DNA of 64,000 nucleotides from Actinoplanes regularis (lineage in GTDB: Bacteria > Actinomycetota > Actinomycetes > Mycobacteriales > Micromonosporaceae), in the NCBI RefSeq assembly GCF_900188005.1, contig NZ_FZNR01000005.1, positions 372,001-436,000 on the forward strand, in the 5' to 3' direction. Position numbers and translations under genes: made by a program. The number at the start of each line of letters is the position of its first letter. The first letter of the stretch is position 1. Positions 1 to 8,124 of this stretch are shown here, one piece after another. The notes beneath the pieces are model-generated. The model saw nothing but the letters and a program-made list of their open reading frames with translations. It was not told the origin of the DNA and did not search any database.

Positions 1-134
1 CGACAGCCCCGGCAACACTCAAGTGGAGATCGGGATCGACCGGCGCACTCCAGACGCGTACCGTCAACGCTGCGGCTCGTGGCGAGCCGCGGCCCCAGAC
101 CCTGGCGCACGACCAGTCGCTCCTGGGGTGAGGT

Positions 135-638
135 ATGCCGCTGTACAGGTCATCCGACTGCACCGTCACGGTGAGCAATTTAGATTCAGCGCAGGTGGTT
201 GAGATCTGCGTCGCCGGCGAACTCGATCTGGACGCCGCGCCCATGCTGGCCGAGGTCACTGACCATCTGATCGGTCTGGCCCCGCTGCAAGTCGTCGTCG
301 AGCTCGGCGAACTAGCCTTCGCGGGATCAGCACTGCCGAACTGGCTGGCCAGAACGCAAAACCAGATGCACGGCCGCTCCTCCCTGGCGATCCGCCACCC
401 TCAGCCACTCGTCAGCCGGGTCCTCACACTCACGAAGATGTCGCACCTCATCGACCATCGCCGGCCGACGGCCGAGCCCGTCCCGGCATTGATCCGATGG
501 CGGGCGCGGCGCCGCGCCGGCCCCGGGCAGGCGGATGCTCCGCCGGGCTTTTCCACTGTTCGCGCCCGTGACGAGCGTGCCGTTCCCGCGACGTCACCAG
601 CGAGACCGTTTCCGTTTGCTTGCCAGCGGGCCGGGTAG
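135..638 (+). CDS. STAS-domain protein (anti-sigma-factor-antagonist-like)
   Basis: A 167-residue protein whose first ~105 residues read as a STAS domain: a short N-terminal strand, the VAGELDLDAAP segment, and a later VVVELGELAFAGSALPNW strand-loop where anti-sigma antagonists carry their phosphorylatable Ser/Thr. Family members bind or titrate anti-sigma kinases in the cytoplasm. The last ~60 residues are Arg/Pro-rich and look disordered. The gene ends immediately before the GTG of the downstream transporter, so the two may be co-transcribed. No partner kinase is adjacent, so the partner is unknown. The 134 bases before it contain nothing I can identify. Confidence 0.6.
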   Translation: MPLYRSSDCTVTVSNLDSAQVVEICVAGELDLDAAPMLAEVTDHLIGLAPLQVVVELGELAFAGSALPNWLARTQNQMHGRSSLAIRHPQPLVSRVLTLTKMSHLIDHRRPTAEPVPALIRWRARRRAGPGQADAPPGFSTVRARDERAVPATSPARPFPFACQRAG

Positions 639-1805
639 GTGAGGGATGTGCGTTCCGTCGACAACCGCACGGTCGCGCGGTACACGATGGTCGTCATCGG
701 CCTCGTCCTCGCGACCACGCTGCTGCTGTTGCTGGTGTATCAGACCCGGCAGGTGCTGACCTGGATCGTGATCGCGGTCTTCTTCGCGGTGGCCCTGCAT
801 CCGGCAGCGAGCTGGGTGGAGCGCCGCGTGGTGCGGCGCCGGCGCTGGCTCGCCACCCTGCTCGTGTTCCTGCTCGCGTTCGCGTTCATCGGCGCGCTGA
901 TCACGGTCTTCGTCGTCCCGCTGGCCCGGGAGGGCGCCCAGTTGGCCGATGACCTGCCGAAGCTGATCACGGACGTCCGTGCCGGGCGGGGCCCGCTCGG
1001 CGGTCTGGCCGAGCGGTTCCACGTGTTGGATTACCTGCGAAGCCACGCCGAGCAGCTGCGCGGCTACGCCTCCGGTCTCGGCGCGCCCACCCTGGTGGTG
1101 CTGCGCGGTGCCGCGACCAGCGTGGCGGCCGCTGTCACGATCTTCGTCCTGGCGTACCTGATGGTGCTGGAGGCCAACAAGGTCGTCGACGGGATCCTCG
1201 CGCTGTTCGACCCGCGGCGGGCGGAGCGGATCCGCCGGGTCGGCCACGACTGCGCCAAGACGGTGACCGGCTATCTCACCGGTAATCTGCTCATCAGCGT
1301 GATCTGCGGCCTGCTCACCTACGCCGTCCTGGCGGTCCTCGGAGTGCCGTTCGCCGGGCTGATCGCTCTGTTCGTCGGGCTGGTCGACCTGATCCCGCTG
1401 GTCGGTGCGACGCTGGGGGCGGTGGTCGGCATCGCTGCCGCGTTCACCCAGTCGGTGACCGCGGGCATCGTGGTCATCGTCTTCTTCGTGGTCTATCAGC
1501 AGGCGGAGAACCATCTGCTGCAGCCGCTGATCTTCGCCCGGACGGTGAAACTCAACCCGCTGGCGGTGCTCCTCGCGATCCTGATCGGGGTGGATCTGGC
1601 GGGCATCCTGGGTGCGCTGCTGGCCATCCCGGTCGCCGGGATCATCCAGATCATCGCCCGGGACCTCCGGGACACGCACCGCAGCCGGCTCGCGGGCGAC
1701 ACGGAATACCCGCCGGTCTCGTACGTCGATGACCTCGACTCATCCGATCACGCCCTGCAGCTCCCGCGGCACCCGGCCGCCGGTGAAGCCGCGCCGACAC
1801 GCTGA
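639..1805 (+). CDS. AI-2E family transporter (PerM/UPF0118)
   Basis: A 388-residue polytopic membrane protein with an N-terminal pair of helices, a central amphipathic region (~90-150) and several C-terminal hydrophobic helices, including GVPFAGLIALFVGLVDLIPL and the PLAVLLAILIG stretch typical of the AI-2E exporter/PerM family. Length matches the family. Family members are proposed to export autoinducer-2 or act as Na+/H+ antiporters; the substrate here cannot be read from sequence. It starts at a GTG directly after the stop codon of the STAS gene. The C-terminal ~40 residues are polar and cytoplasmic. Confidence 0.8.
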   Translation: MRDVRSVDNRTVARYTMVVIGLVLATTLLLLLVYQTRQVLTWIVIAVFFAVALHPAASWVERRVVRRRRWLATLLVFLLAFAFIGALITVFVVPLAREGAQLADDLPKLITDVRAGRGPLGGLAERFHVLDYLRSHAEQLRGYASGLGAPTLVVLRGAATSVAAAVTIFVLAYLMVLEANKVVDGILALFDPRRAERIRRVGHDCAKTVTGYLTGNLLISVICGLLTYAVLAVLGVPFAGLIALFVGLVDLIPLVGATLGAVVGIAAAFTQSVTAGIVVIVFFVVYQQAENHLLQPLIFARTVKLNPLAVLLAILIGVDLAGILGALLAIPVAGIIQIIARDLRDTHRSRLAGDTEYPPVSYVDDLDSSDHALQLPRHPAAGEAAPTR

Positions 1806-2032
1806 ATCCGTCTGTTCGGTCGACCGACCGAGCCGGGCTCGATGCTCGCCTCGACGACTTGGCCGGCGTCGTGGTGGCTCGCCTCGGCGGCGACAAGTTC
1901 GTCGAGAGTCTACGCCGTACTAGGGAATAATCAGACTCATTCCGGGCGGATCGGACGCCGAACGGGCTAGCGTTGGTATTCGGCGTTCCCCTCTCCCGGC
2001 TCACCGGCCGGGCATCTACGGAGGCACTTCCG

Positions 2033-3238
2033 ATGACCTTGACGAAGAAAGCCCCGACCCTCGCCGACCTGCTCGACTGGTTGGAGCGGCAGCGAAGCCG
2101 GGGCCAGGTCGTCTACGACGAAAAGCAACGCTGCTGGCACGTGCTCGGACACTCGGAGGCCGCTGCCGTACTCTCCGACCCGGGTGCCTTCTCCTCGGAC
2201 CTCCAGGAACTGATGCCGCAGCAGGAGGACTTCGCCCTCTTCCAGCGGGGAAACTTCGTCCGGATGGATCCGCCCCGGCACCGCAAGCTGCGTGGCCTGG
2301 TCAGCCAGGCGTTCACGCCGCGCGTGGTGGCCGGACTCGAACCCCGGATCGCGCAGGTCACCAACGAACTGCTCGACGGCGCGGCCGGTCAGACCCGGGT
2401 GGAGCTCATCGACAAGCTGGCCTACCCGCTGCCGGTGATCGTGATCGCGGAACTGCTCGGCATTCCGGCCTCGGACCGGCCGGTGTTCCACCGGTGGGCG
2501 GAGACGTTCTTCAACCGGCAGAACATCGACCCTGACCAGTCCCTGCTGGCCGCCGGCAAGGAGGCGATGGAGAACGCCGCACCGACCGTCCGGGAGATGA
2601 ACGCCTACCTGCTCGAACACATCCGGAACCGCCGCGGGAACCTCGCCGACGACCTGACGAGCAAGCTGATCCTGGCCGAGGTCGACGGGGAACGACTCGC
2701 CGACGAGGAGATCATCGGGTTCCTCGGCCTGCTGCTGCTCGCCGGGCACATCACCACGACGGCGACGCTCGGCAACTCCGTCCTCTGCTTCGAGGAGAAC
2801 CCCGGCGCCGCGGCCGAGGTGCGCAAGGACCCGGGGCTGCTGCCCGACGCGATCGAGGAAGTGCTGCGATTCCGTACGCCTTTCCCTCGCCTGGCCCGGG
2901 TGGCCACCCGGGACACGCGGATCGGCGAGGTGGACCTCCCAGCCGGTGCCGTCGTCATGCCGTGGATAGCGGCGGCCAACCGGGACGAGCGGGTCTTCAC
3001 CGAGCCGAACCGGTTCGACATCCACCGTCCCCGCAACCCGCAACTCGCCTTCGGGCACGGCATCCACTTCTGCATCGGGGCACCCCTGGCGCGGCTGGAG
3101 GCCCGGATCGCGCTGGGCATCATGTTCCAGCGCTACGCGGACATCTCCGTCGCCCTCGACGAACCGGTCGAAGAGGCGAATCCGTGGCTGATGGTCAACG
3201 TGAACCGGCTCCCGCTTGACCTGCGACCGAGCCGATGA
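2033..3238 (+). CDS. Cytochrome P450
   Basis: A 401-residue bacterial class I P450. The start at 2033 is preceded by a ggaggc ribosome site; an in-frame upstream start at 1973 lacks one. The I-helix reads LLLLAGHITTTA near residue 237, the K-helix ExxR is EEVLRFR near 274, and the heme loop FGHGIHFCIGAPLARLEAR carries the axial cysteine at about residue 347. The usual acidic residue of the I-helix (AGxE/DT) is Ile here. No ferredoxin or reductase gene is adjacent. It is not CYP125-like by context, and the substrate is unknown. Confidence 0.9.
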   Translation: MTLTKKAPTLADLLDWLERQRSRGQVVYDEKQRCWHVLGHSEAAAVLSDPGAFSSDLQELMPQQEDFALFQRGNFVRMDPPRHRKLRGLVSQAFTPRVVAGLEPRIAQVTNELLDGAAGQTRVELIDKLAYPLPVIVIAELLGIPASDRPVFHRWAETFFNRQNIDPDQSLLAAGKEAMENAAPTVREMNAYLLEHIRNRRGNLADDLTSKLILAEVDGERLADEEIIGFLGLLLLAGHITTTATLGNSVLCFEENPGAAAEVRKDPGLLPDAIEEVLRFRTPFPRLARVATRDTRIGEVDLPAGAVVMPWIAAANRDERVFTEPNRFDIHRPRNPQLAFGHGIHFCIGAPLARLEARIALGIMFQRYADISVALDEPVEEANPWLMVNVNRLPLDLRPSR

Positions 3239-3329
3239 CCGTCGATCCCGGCTCCGGTTGACCCCGGCGAACCGCCGCTTCCTCGTCGGCCCGGCCCGAT
3301 GGATAAGCTCTGGCGGTCGAAGGGTGAAC

Positions 3330-3641
3330 ATGAAAAGCATGACGGACGTGGCACGATCATTGCGGTGGTACGGCGGCATCGCCGTGCTCCTGTTCGGCGT
3401 GCTTCCGACGGTGATGGTCACCATGCTGGTGATCGGCGGCCACACACCGAAGCAGGTCGGTTTCCTGCTCATCGGCGGCATCCCGCTCGTCGCGGCCGCG
3501 CTCTACTACGCGGCGCGGGGCATCACCGCCTCCGACCCCGAACAGTCCGCCGGGTGGATGCGCCGGAGCATGACCCTGGTCGCCGTCGCTGACCTCCTGC
3601 TTCTGGGCGGCAACGCCCTGATCCGTATAGCTACGACCTGA
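3330..3641 (+). CDS. Small membrane protein, unknown function
   Basis: A 103-residue protein with three hydrophobic segments (about 14-35, 40-60 and 80-98) separated by short polar loops, so probably a three-helix membrane protein. The ATG at 3330 follows a gaagggtga ribosome-site-like stretch and was preferred to in-frame upstream starts, which would add a polar Arg-rich leader. I recognise no family. It sits between the P450 and a LysE exporter, and nine bases separate it from the exporter, so the two may share a transcript. Confidence 0.55.
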   Translation: MKSMTDVARSLRWYGGIAVLLFGVLPTVMVTMLVIGGHTPKQVGFLLIGGIPLVAAALYYAARGITASDPEQSAGWMRRSMTLVAVADLLLLGGNALIRIATT

Positions 3642-3650
3642 CACCGCGCC

Positions 3651-4304
3651 ATGGTCACTCTTTCCGCCGTGCTGGGCGTTGCCGCGATCGAGCTGGGCAT
3701 GGTGCTCATTCCCGGCCCGAACATGATCTATCTGGTCTCGCGGTCCGTGACCCAGGGCCGGCGTGCCGGCCTGATCTCACTCGCCGGGGTGGCCTGCGGC
3801 TTCCTCGTCTACCTCGTTGCCGCAACGGCCGGCGTGGTCACGATCTTCGCGCTGGTGCCGGCGCTCTACACGGCGCTGAAGCTGGCCGGCGCCGGCTATC
3901 TGCTGTGGCTGGCGTTCCAGGCGGTGCGACCCGGTGGAATGTCGGTGTTCACGCCCAAGGCGCTGCCCGCGGACCGGCCGGGGAAACTGTTCACGATGGG
4001 CCTGGTCACCAACCTGCTCAACCCCAAGATCGCCGTCCTGTACGTCTCGCTGCTGCCCCAGTTCGTCGACCCGGCCCGGGGAAGCATCGCGGCGCAGAGC
4101 CTCGTGCTCGGCCTGGTCCAGATCGCCATCGCGATCACCGTGAACGGCCTGATCGCGATGTCCGCGGGTTCGATCTCCCGGTTCCTCGGCGACCGGCCTG
4201 GCTGGCTGAAGCTCCAGCGCTACGTGATGGGCACCGCGCTCGGTGCGATGGCGGTGCGGATCGCCGCGGACCGGTCCCGCGCGGTGGTCACTGCCGCCCC
4301 GTGA
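3651..4304 (+). CDS. LysE family amino-acid/metabolite exporter
   Basis: A 217-residue membrane protein with the LysE/RhtB pattern: an N-terminal helix containing LIPGPNMIYLVSRSVTQGRRAG (GPN signature near residues 22-25), a hydrophobic hairpin, AGAGYLLWLAFQAVR, and a conserved GLVTNLLNPKIAVLYVSLLPQF segment near 120-140. Family members export amino acids or small effectors in exchange for protons. Substrate is not predictable. No LysR-type regulator is adjacent. Confidence 0.88.
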   Translation: MVTLSAVLGVAAIELGMVLIPGPNMIYLVSRSVTQGRRAGLISLAGVACGFLVYLVAATAGVVTIFALVPALYTALKLAGAGYLLWLAFQAVRPGGMSVFTPKALPADRPGKLFTMGLVTNLLNPKIAVLYVSLLPQFVDPARGSIAAQSLVLGLVQIAIAITVNGLIAMSAGSISRFLGDRPGWLKLQRYVMGTALGAMAVRIAADRSRAVVTAAP

Positions 4305-4325
4305 TCACCCGGTTGAGGCACAAGC

Positions 4326-4765
4326 TCAGGCGGTGACCCGCTTGCCCAGCGAGCGGCCCGAATCAGCGTATCCGTGCCGACCGTAGAACCGCACGGCACC
4401 AGAATTCCGGTGGTGGATGCCGGCGGACAGGTGGACGATCCCGGCGCCTGCGGCGTACTGCTCCGCGGCGGTGAGCAGAGCCGATCCGACTCCCCGGCCC
4501 CGGGCTTCGTCCGCCACCACCGTGTGGATCCGCGCCGACGACTCCGGCCGCAGAATCTGATGGTCGGGTGGATCCGGGCCGCGCAGCACCTCGACCATGC
4601 CGACCACCCGCCCGGTCGCCTCCGCGACCAACACGGCATGCTGCCCCGACTCCTCGATCAGGACCGCGGCGAAGTGGTGCCCGAACCGCGGCCTCCTCCG
4701 GGATCCGATAGGTCTCCGGGTCCAGCAGGAGTTCGTTCCGCTCGCCCCGCCGGACCAGCTGCGTG
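4326..4765 (-). pseudogene. GNAT acetyltransferase, truncated and frameshifted
   Basis: On the minus strand the C-terminal two thirds of a GNAT fold are readable: VLVAEATGRVVGMVEVL, then VVADEARGRGVGSALL (acetyl-CoA binding loop, R/Q-x-x-G-x-G/A) and a terminal RFYGRHGYADSG strand. Upstream, near 4680, the sensible reading jumps to another frame (RNELLLDPETYRIPEEA), so a one-base frameshift lies there. The N-terminus is missing because, from about 4765 upstream, the sequence makes sense only as a phosphotransferase on the other strand. Likely non-functional. No start codon can be assigned. Confidence 0.6.
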
Positions 4766-5001
4766 AAGTGGGGTTCGACCCCATCCCCGGCCTCGCGGCC
4801 CGACTCCGGACCTTTGTGGACGCGTACGGCTTGAGCGACTGGCGCCCCATCCTTCCTGCCCTGTACCGATTCCGGCTACTCGCGGCGGAGCGCATCAAGT
4901 ACGCGCCGGTGAGCCCCGCGGAGGCCGCGGACGCTCTTGAACACCATGCACGCGAGCTGCGCTGGTTGCACGCCTTCATCGCGAACCTGGACTGCCAGTG
5001 A
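4750..5001 (+). pseudogene. Phosphotransferase (APH/choline kinase-like) C-terminal remnant
   Basis: About 80 residues on the plus strand read like the C-terminal helices of an aminoglycoside/choline-type phosphotransferase: GLAARLRTFVDAYGLSDW, then RFRLLAAERIKYAPVSP and HHARELRWLHAFIANLD, ending in a natural TGA. The catalytic HxD and DxD regions are absent. Upstream of about 4750 the frame is antisense to the GNAT remnant and makes no protein sense. This is a 3' gene fragment left by a deletion or rearrangement. Confidence 0.5.
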
Positions 5002-5057
5002 GGTCTTCTCGGCAACGTAGCGGTTGCGGCGTGTGGCGGGATGCGGGTGACCGCGGC

Positions 5058-5453
5058 CTAGGTCTGCGGCGCCAGGGTGCGTAGAACGTCGAACTCGTTG
5101 CCCTCGGGGTCTGCCATGACCACCCAGTTTCGGTCTGACCCCTGGCCCACATCCGTCTTGGTGGCGCCGAGCCCAAGCAATCTGGTCACCTCGTCCGCGG
5201 TGCTGCCGTCGATCGGGCTGACGTCGAGGTGAAGCCGGTTTTTCACGGTCCTGCCCTCAGGCACCTGGATGAACACCAGGGTCGGCGGCATCTGACGGGC
5301 CCGAACGTCCTCGACGGTCGGCACCCAGGAGCCGATCTCGACCTTGCCCTCGCTCCGGTCGATCACCTTGAAGTCCAGGACCTCGCACCAGAAGGCCGCA
5401 AGCCTCTCAGGATCGTGGCAGTCAACGACCAACTCGGTGAACCTACTCGTCAT
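5058..5453 (-). CDS. VOC family protein (glyoxalase/dioxygenase fold)
   Basis: A 131-residue single-unit vicinal-oxygen-chelate protein: the N-terminal FTELVVDCHDPERLAAFWCEVL is the classic first beta-alpha unit, followed by RLHLDVSP (probable metal-ligand His) and the C-terminal WVVMADPEGNEFDVL motif with a conserved Glu. Such proteins are often glyoxalase-like, bleomycin-resistance-like or of unknown substrate. A ggggag ribosome site precedes the ATG. It stands alone next to a TSUP permease on the same strand. Confidence 0.85.
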   Translation of the reverse strand: MTSRFTELVVDCHDPERLAAFWCEVLDFKVIDRSEGKVEIGSWVPTVEDVRARQMPPTLVFIQVPEGRTVKNRLHLDVSPIDGSTADEVTRLLGLGATKTDVGQGSDRNWVVMADPEGNEFDVLRTLAPQT

Positions 5454-5529
5454 GACTCTCCCCAGGCAGTGCGGACGGGGTTCAGAGTATTGGCCCGTTG
5501 CCGAGAAAGATTCACTGAGTCGCCGTCGG

Positions 5530-6321
5530 CTATCGACTTGCCGCTGTCGATCCTTGGACCAGGTAGAGGATCGCGAGGGCGGTGGCCAGGAGACCGAGCA
5601 GCAGGCGCAGGGCCTTCTCGGGCAGGTAGGGCTGGAGGCGGGCGCCGAGGTAACCTCCGATCAGCCCGCCGGCTCCGCAGAGCAGGCCGAGCCGCCAGTG
5701 TGGGGCGATGTCGCCGCTGGTGCTGAGGGCGAGGACGCCGTAGGTCGCGGCGCCGACGATCGAGGTGAGGAAGGTCGAGGCAAGGGCCGCGGGCGCGATC
5801 CGGGTCATCGGGATGCCGCGGCCGGCGAGGATCGGGCCGAGGATGGAGCCGCCGCCGATCCCGTAGATCCCGCCGACGGTGCCGGTGACGACGCTGAGTC
5901 CGAGAATGGCGTGCCGGGACAGCGGCGAGCGGTCCGGGGCGTCGGGGCGCAGGGCCCGGACGCAGAGCCAGAGCCCGAGCGGGAGCAGGACCGCGGCGGC
6001 CACGAGGCGGAAGACCCGCGGGCCGGGGATGGCGAAGACCCGGATGATCGCGCCGAGTACGACGCCGGGGACGGTGCCCGCGATCAGGAGCCGGGCGAGT
6101 GGTCCGGCCAGCTGGCCGTTGCGCCGATAGCGGGCCAGGGCGCCGGGGCCGGAGACGACATTGAACAGCAGGTTGGTCGGGGTGACCGCCGGGCTGGGCA
6201 CGTGCAGGACGCTCAGCTGTACGGGGAGCAGGAAGACCGCCCCGGAGACGCCGACGGGCGAGGTGACGATCGAGATCAGCAGCCCGGCGAGGAAGCCGGT
6301 GAGGCCGTTCTGCCAGCTCAT
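5530..6321 (-). CDS. TSUP family permease (TauE/SafE, sulfite/anion exporter-like)
   Basis: A 263-residue polytopic protein with the duplicated TauE/SafE architecture. The first half carries PSPAVTPTNLLFNVVSGPGAL and the second GTVGGIYGIGGGSILGPIL. The Gly-rich GIGGG loop and the PTNLLFN segment are family signatures. Members move sulfite, sulfoacetate or other organic anions. No sulfur-metabolism gene is adjacent, so the substrate is open. The ribosome site upstream of the ATG is weak. Confidence 0.85.
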   Translation of the reverse strand: MSWQNGLTGFLAGLLISIVTSPVGVSGAVFLLPVQLSVLHVPSPAVTPTNLLFNVVSGPGALARYRRNGQLAGPLARLLIAGTVPGVVLGAIIRVFAIPGPRVFRLVAAAVLLPLGLWLCVRALRPDAPDRSPLSRHAILGLSVVTGTVGGIYGIGGGSILGPILAGRGIPMTRIAPAALASTFLTSIVGAATYGVLALSTSGDIAPHWRLGLLCGAGGLIGGYLGARLQPYLPEKALRLLLGLLATALAILYLVQGSTAASR

Positions 6322-6427
6322 CCGATTGGATCCGGAGCCCCGTCACGCACGTTCGGCACCATATCCCACGACTGTTGCGGGACCTTCCCCGCGGACTCAG
6401 GAGATCGAGTTGCGGCATGATGTTCCG

Positions 6428-6838
6428 GTGGAACCTGTGGTGCTCGACGGTACGTTCCGGCTCTGGTCCTACGGCGTGGGGCACTCACAGCTCGTACTTC
6501 ATGCTCGGGTCGCCGATGGTGACCAGGACGCGGTCAGCGTGCACTTCGAGGGGGTCCGGGCCGTCAAACTGCGCGCGTCCTACCCCGGGTTGGTGATCCA
6601 GCCGGCTGATCCGCCGGCTCGCACCCGGTTGCTGGACTACGCCGGCGTGCCGGACTTCCTACGGCAGACGGAACTCTGCCTGACCCTGCCCACAGAGGAG
6701 GACGGGTTCGTCGTCTGCGGCAGGGCCAGAGTCCTTGCCGGTCGGCACTCGAACGATCAGGGAGGTTGGCGTCTGCCGGACCCGGCCGAAGTTCTTCAGG
6801 TCTGGCAGGCTACGAAGGCCGGACGGGCGGCTGGCTAG
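6428..6838 (+). CDS. Hypothetical protein, about 136 residues
   Basis: The likely start is the GTG at 6428; earlier in-frame sequence is antisense to the TSUP gene or its promoter. The protein begins with a beta-rich stretch (VLDGTFRLWSYGVGHSQL) and continues as a mixed alpha/beta small domain without signal peptide or membrane segment. I do not recognise the family. It may be a small immunity-like or regulatory cytoplasmic protein, but nothing proves this. It converges on the thioesterase gene with a 12-base gap. Confidence 0.5.
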   Translation: MEPVVLDGTFRLWSYGVGHSQLVLHARVADGDQDAVSVHFEGVRAVKLRASYPGLVIQPADPPARTRLLDYAGVPDFLRQTELCLTLPTEEDGFVVCGRARVLAGRHSNDQGGWRLPDPAEVLQVWQATKAGRAAG

Positions 6839-6850
6839 CCCGCAGGCGTC

Positions 6851-7519
6851 TCAGGGCCGGGCGCGCAGGACCGAGCCGAACAGGCGGCGGGTCTGCTCGG
6901 CGCGCAGGCCGACGAAGGTGCCGGTGGCGGTGACCAGGGCCGTGCCGGGCTCGGCCTCGGTCGCGATGGTGCCGGTCGCGGTCACCCGGCGGCCGCTCAC
7001 GTCGAGTACGTCGGCGGTCAGCAGCAGCGGGGTGAGCAGCGGAACCGGTGCGTGATAGGCGGTGTCCAGCCGGACGGTCATCCCGGGGTTGCCGGAGGCG
7101 ACCACGGCGTGACCGAGGATCTGGTCGAGCAGCATCGCGCTGACGCCCCCGTGCGCGAACGTCGGCGGGCCCTCGTAGGCCAGGCCGAGAGTGCACCGGC
7201 CGATCGCCGTCCCGGCCACCACCTCGACGTGCAGCGGCGGCGCGAGGGCGCTGCCGGCGCCGGTGACCGGGTTGTACATCCGGACGCCGCCGAGCAGGTC
7301 GTCGGCGCGGGAAAGGGTGGCGCGGCCGCGCACCCGCTCGCCGAGCCGGGCGGCGACGTCGCGCAGCTCGGAGGCCGCCCGGAGCAGGTCACCGGTCGGC
7401 ACCTCGGTGGTGGTGGCGTGTTCGATCAGGGTGCGCAGGGCGTCGCCAAGCTCGGTGATGGCCGCACGTCGATGGGTCAGGCCGGTCTCGTCGTCGGCCA
7501 CCGTATGTCCCTCCATCAC
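6851..7519 (-). CDS. PaaI-type hotdog thioesterase
   Basis: A 222-residue protein. Residues ~1-70 are a helical N-terminal extension and the rest is a PaaI-like hotdog domain with LAYEGPPTFAHGGVSAMLLDQI (the HGG-containing catalytic helix region) and a beta sheet carrying VRLDTAYHAPVPL. Family members hydrolyse acyl-CoA thioesters. It is divergent from an SRPBCC gene across an 92-base spacer containing a perfect KstR-type operator, so it probably belongs to the sterol regulon, possibly releasing CoA from dead-end steroid acyl-CoAs. The specific substrate is inference. Confidence 0.75.
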   Translation of the reverse strand: MMEGHTVADDETGLTHRRAAITELGDALRTLIEHATTTEVPTGDLLRAASELRDVAARLGERVRGRATLSRADDLLGGVRMYNPVTGAGSALAPPLHVEVVAGTAIGRCTLGLAYEGPPTFAHGGVSAMLLDQILGHAVVASGNPGMTVRLDTAYHAPVPLLTPLLLTADVLDVSGRRVTATGTIATEAEPGTALVTATGTFVGLRAEQTRRLFGSVLRARP

Positions 7520-7572
7520 AACAGCATCGCCGCTGACGGGCGGTGAGGAGCTAGTGAATCAAGTCACACTGC

Positions 7573-7586
7573 TATAACCTGTTCTA
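7573..7586 (+). promoter_or_regulatory. KstR-type operator
   Basis: TATAACCTGTTCTA matches the published KstR consensus TNNAACNNGTTNNA at every fixed position. It lies between the divergent thioesterase (start 7519) and SRPBCC gene (start 7612). Its left half contains TAACCT (7575-7580), a plausible actinobacterial -10 (TANNNT) for the rightward gene, so repressor binding would cover the promoter. A 17-base stretch, CTATAACCTGTTCTAGT, is identical to the minus-strand sequence at the kstD operator. Confidence 0.75.
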
Positions 7587-7611
7587 GTTGCTCTACCAGA
7601 GGAGGAGCGCG

Positions 7612-8043
7612 ATGGCCAAGGTAACCGTCGAGGCCGATGCCAAGGCGGATCCGCAGCGGATCTGGGATGTCGTATCGGACCTGTCGCGGGTCGCGGAATG
7701 GAACACGATGCACGAGGGATTCACCGGCGACGTGCCGGAGAGCCTCGGCGAGGGGACCACGTACCGGCAGAAGGTGAAGCTGATGGGCATGCCCGCCGAG
7801 ATGGCGTGGCGGGTGGCCACGGCGGCGGCGCCGGGCCGTCTCGAGCAGAGCGGCGACGGGCCGATGGGTGTCAAGGCGAAGAATCTCTTCGTGATCGAGC
7901 CGACCGAGGGCGGCTCGCACATCACGTACGAGATGGAGTTCATCGGCCCGGCGCTGAAGGGCCCGATGGCCGGCATGCTGGAGAAGCAGGCCACCGCGGC
8001 CGGTCAGCAGGCCCTGGCGAAACTGGTCGCGCTGACCGAGTGA
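7612..8043 (+). CDS. SRPBCC family protein (START-like lipid-binding fold)
   Basis: A 143-residue protein beginning VTVEADAKADPQRIWDVVSDLSRVAEW, typical of polyketide cyclase/SRPBCC proteins, and continuing as a helix-grip fold with a long C-terminal helix. An aggagg ribosome site lies 8 bases before the ATG. Members bind hydrophobic ligands in a deep cavity, some as enzymes, some as carriers. With a KstR-type operator directly upstream and kstR downstream on the other strand, a role in binding or moving sterol intermediates is a reasonable inference. Confidence 0.8.
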   Translation: MAKVTVEADAKADPQRIWDVVSDLSRVAEWNTMHEGFTGDVPESLGEGTTYRQKVKLMGMPAEMAWRVATAAAPGRLEQSGDGPMGVKAKNLFVIEPTEGGSHITYEMEFIGPALKGPMAGMLEKQATAAGQQALAKLVALTE

Positions 8044-8120
8044 TCAGCGCGGGAGCGGCTGTCCGGGTGATCAGCGCGGGAGCAGCTGACCGGGTGATCA
8101 GCGCGGGAGCAACTGACCGG
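8040..8120 (+). repeat. Three tandem 27-bp repeats at convergent gene ends
   Basis: Three adjacent 27-base units starting at 8040, 8067 and 8094 share gtgatcagcgcgggagc; units 2 and 3 differ at one position. The first unit contains the stop codon of the SRPBCC gene and the third abuts the stop codon of kstR. On the minus strand the kstR 3' end itself resembles a degenerate fourth unit, so the array probably arose by local amplification of the kstR terminus. No hairpin terminator is evident. Confidence 0.8.
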
Positions 8121-8124
8121 ATGG

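Noticed and set aside
594-1679. Long minus-strand open frame opposite the AI-2E transporter
   Set aside because: Asp/Arg/Gln-rich shadow typical of the antisense of G+C-rich coding DNA; the plus frame encodes a clear membrane protein.
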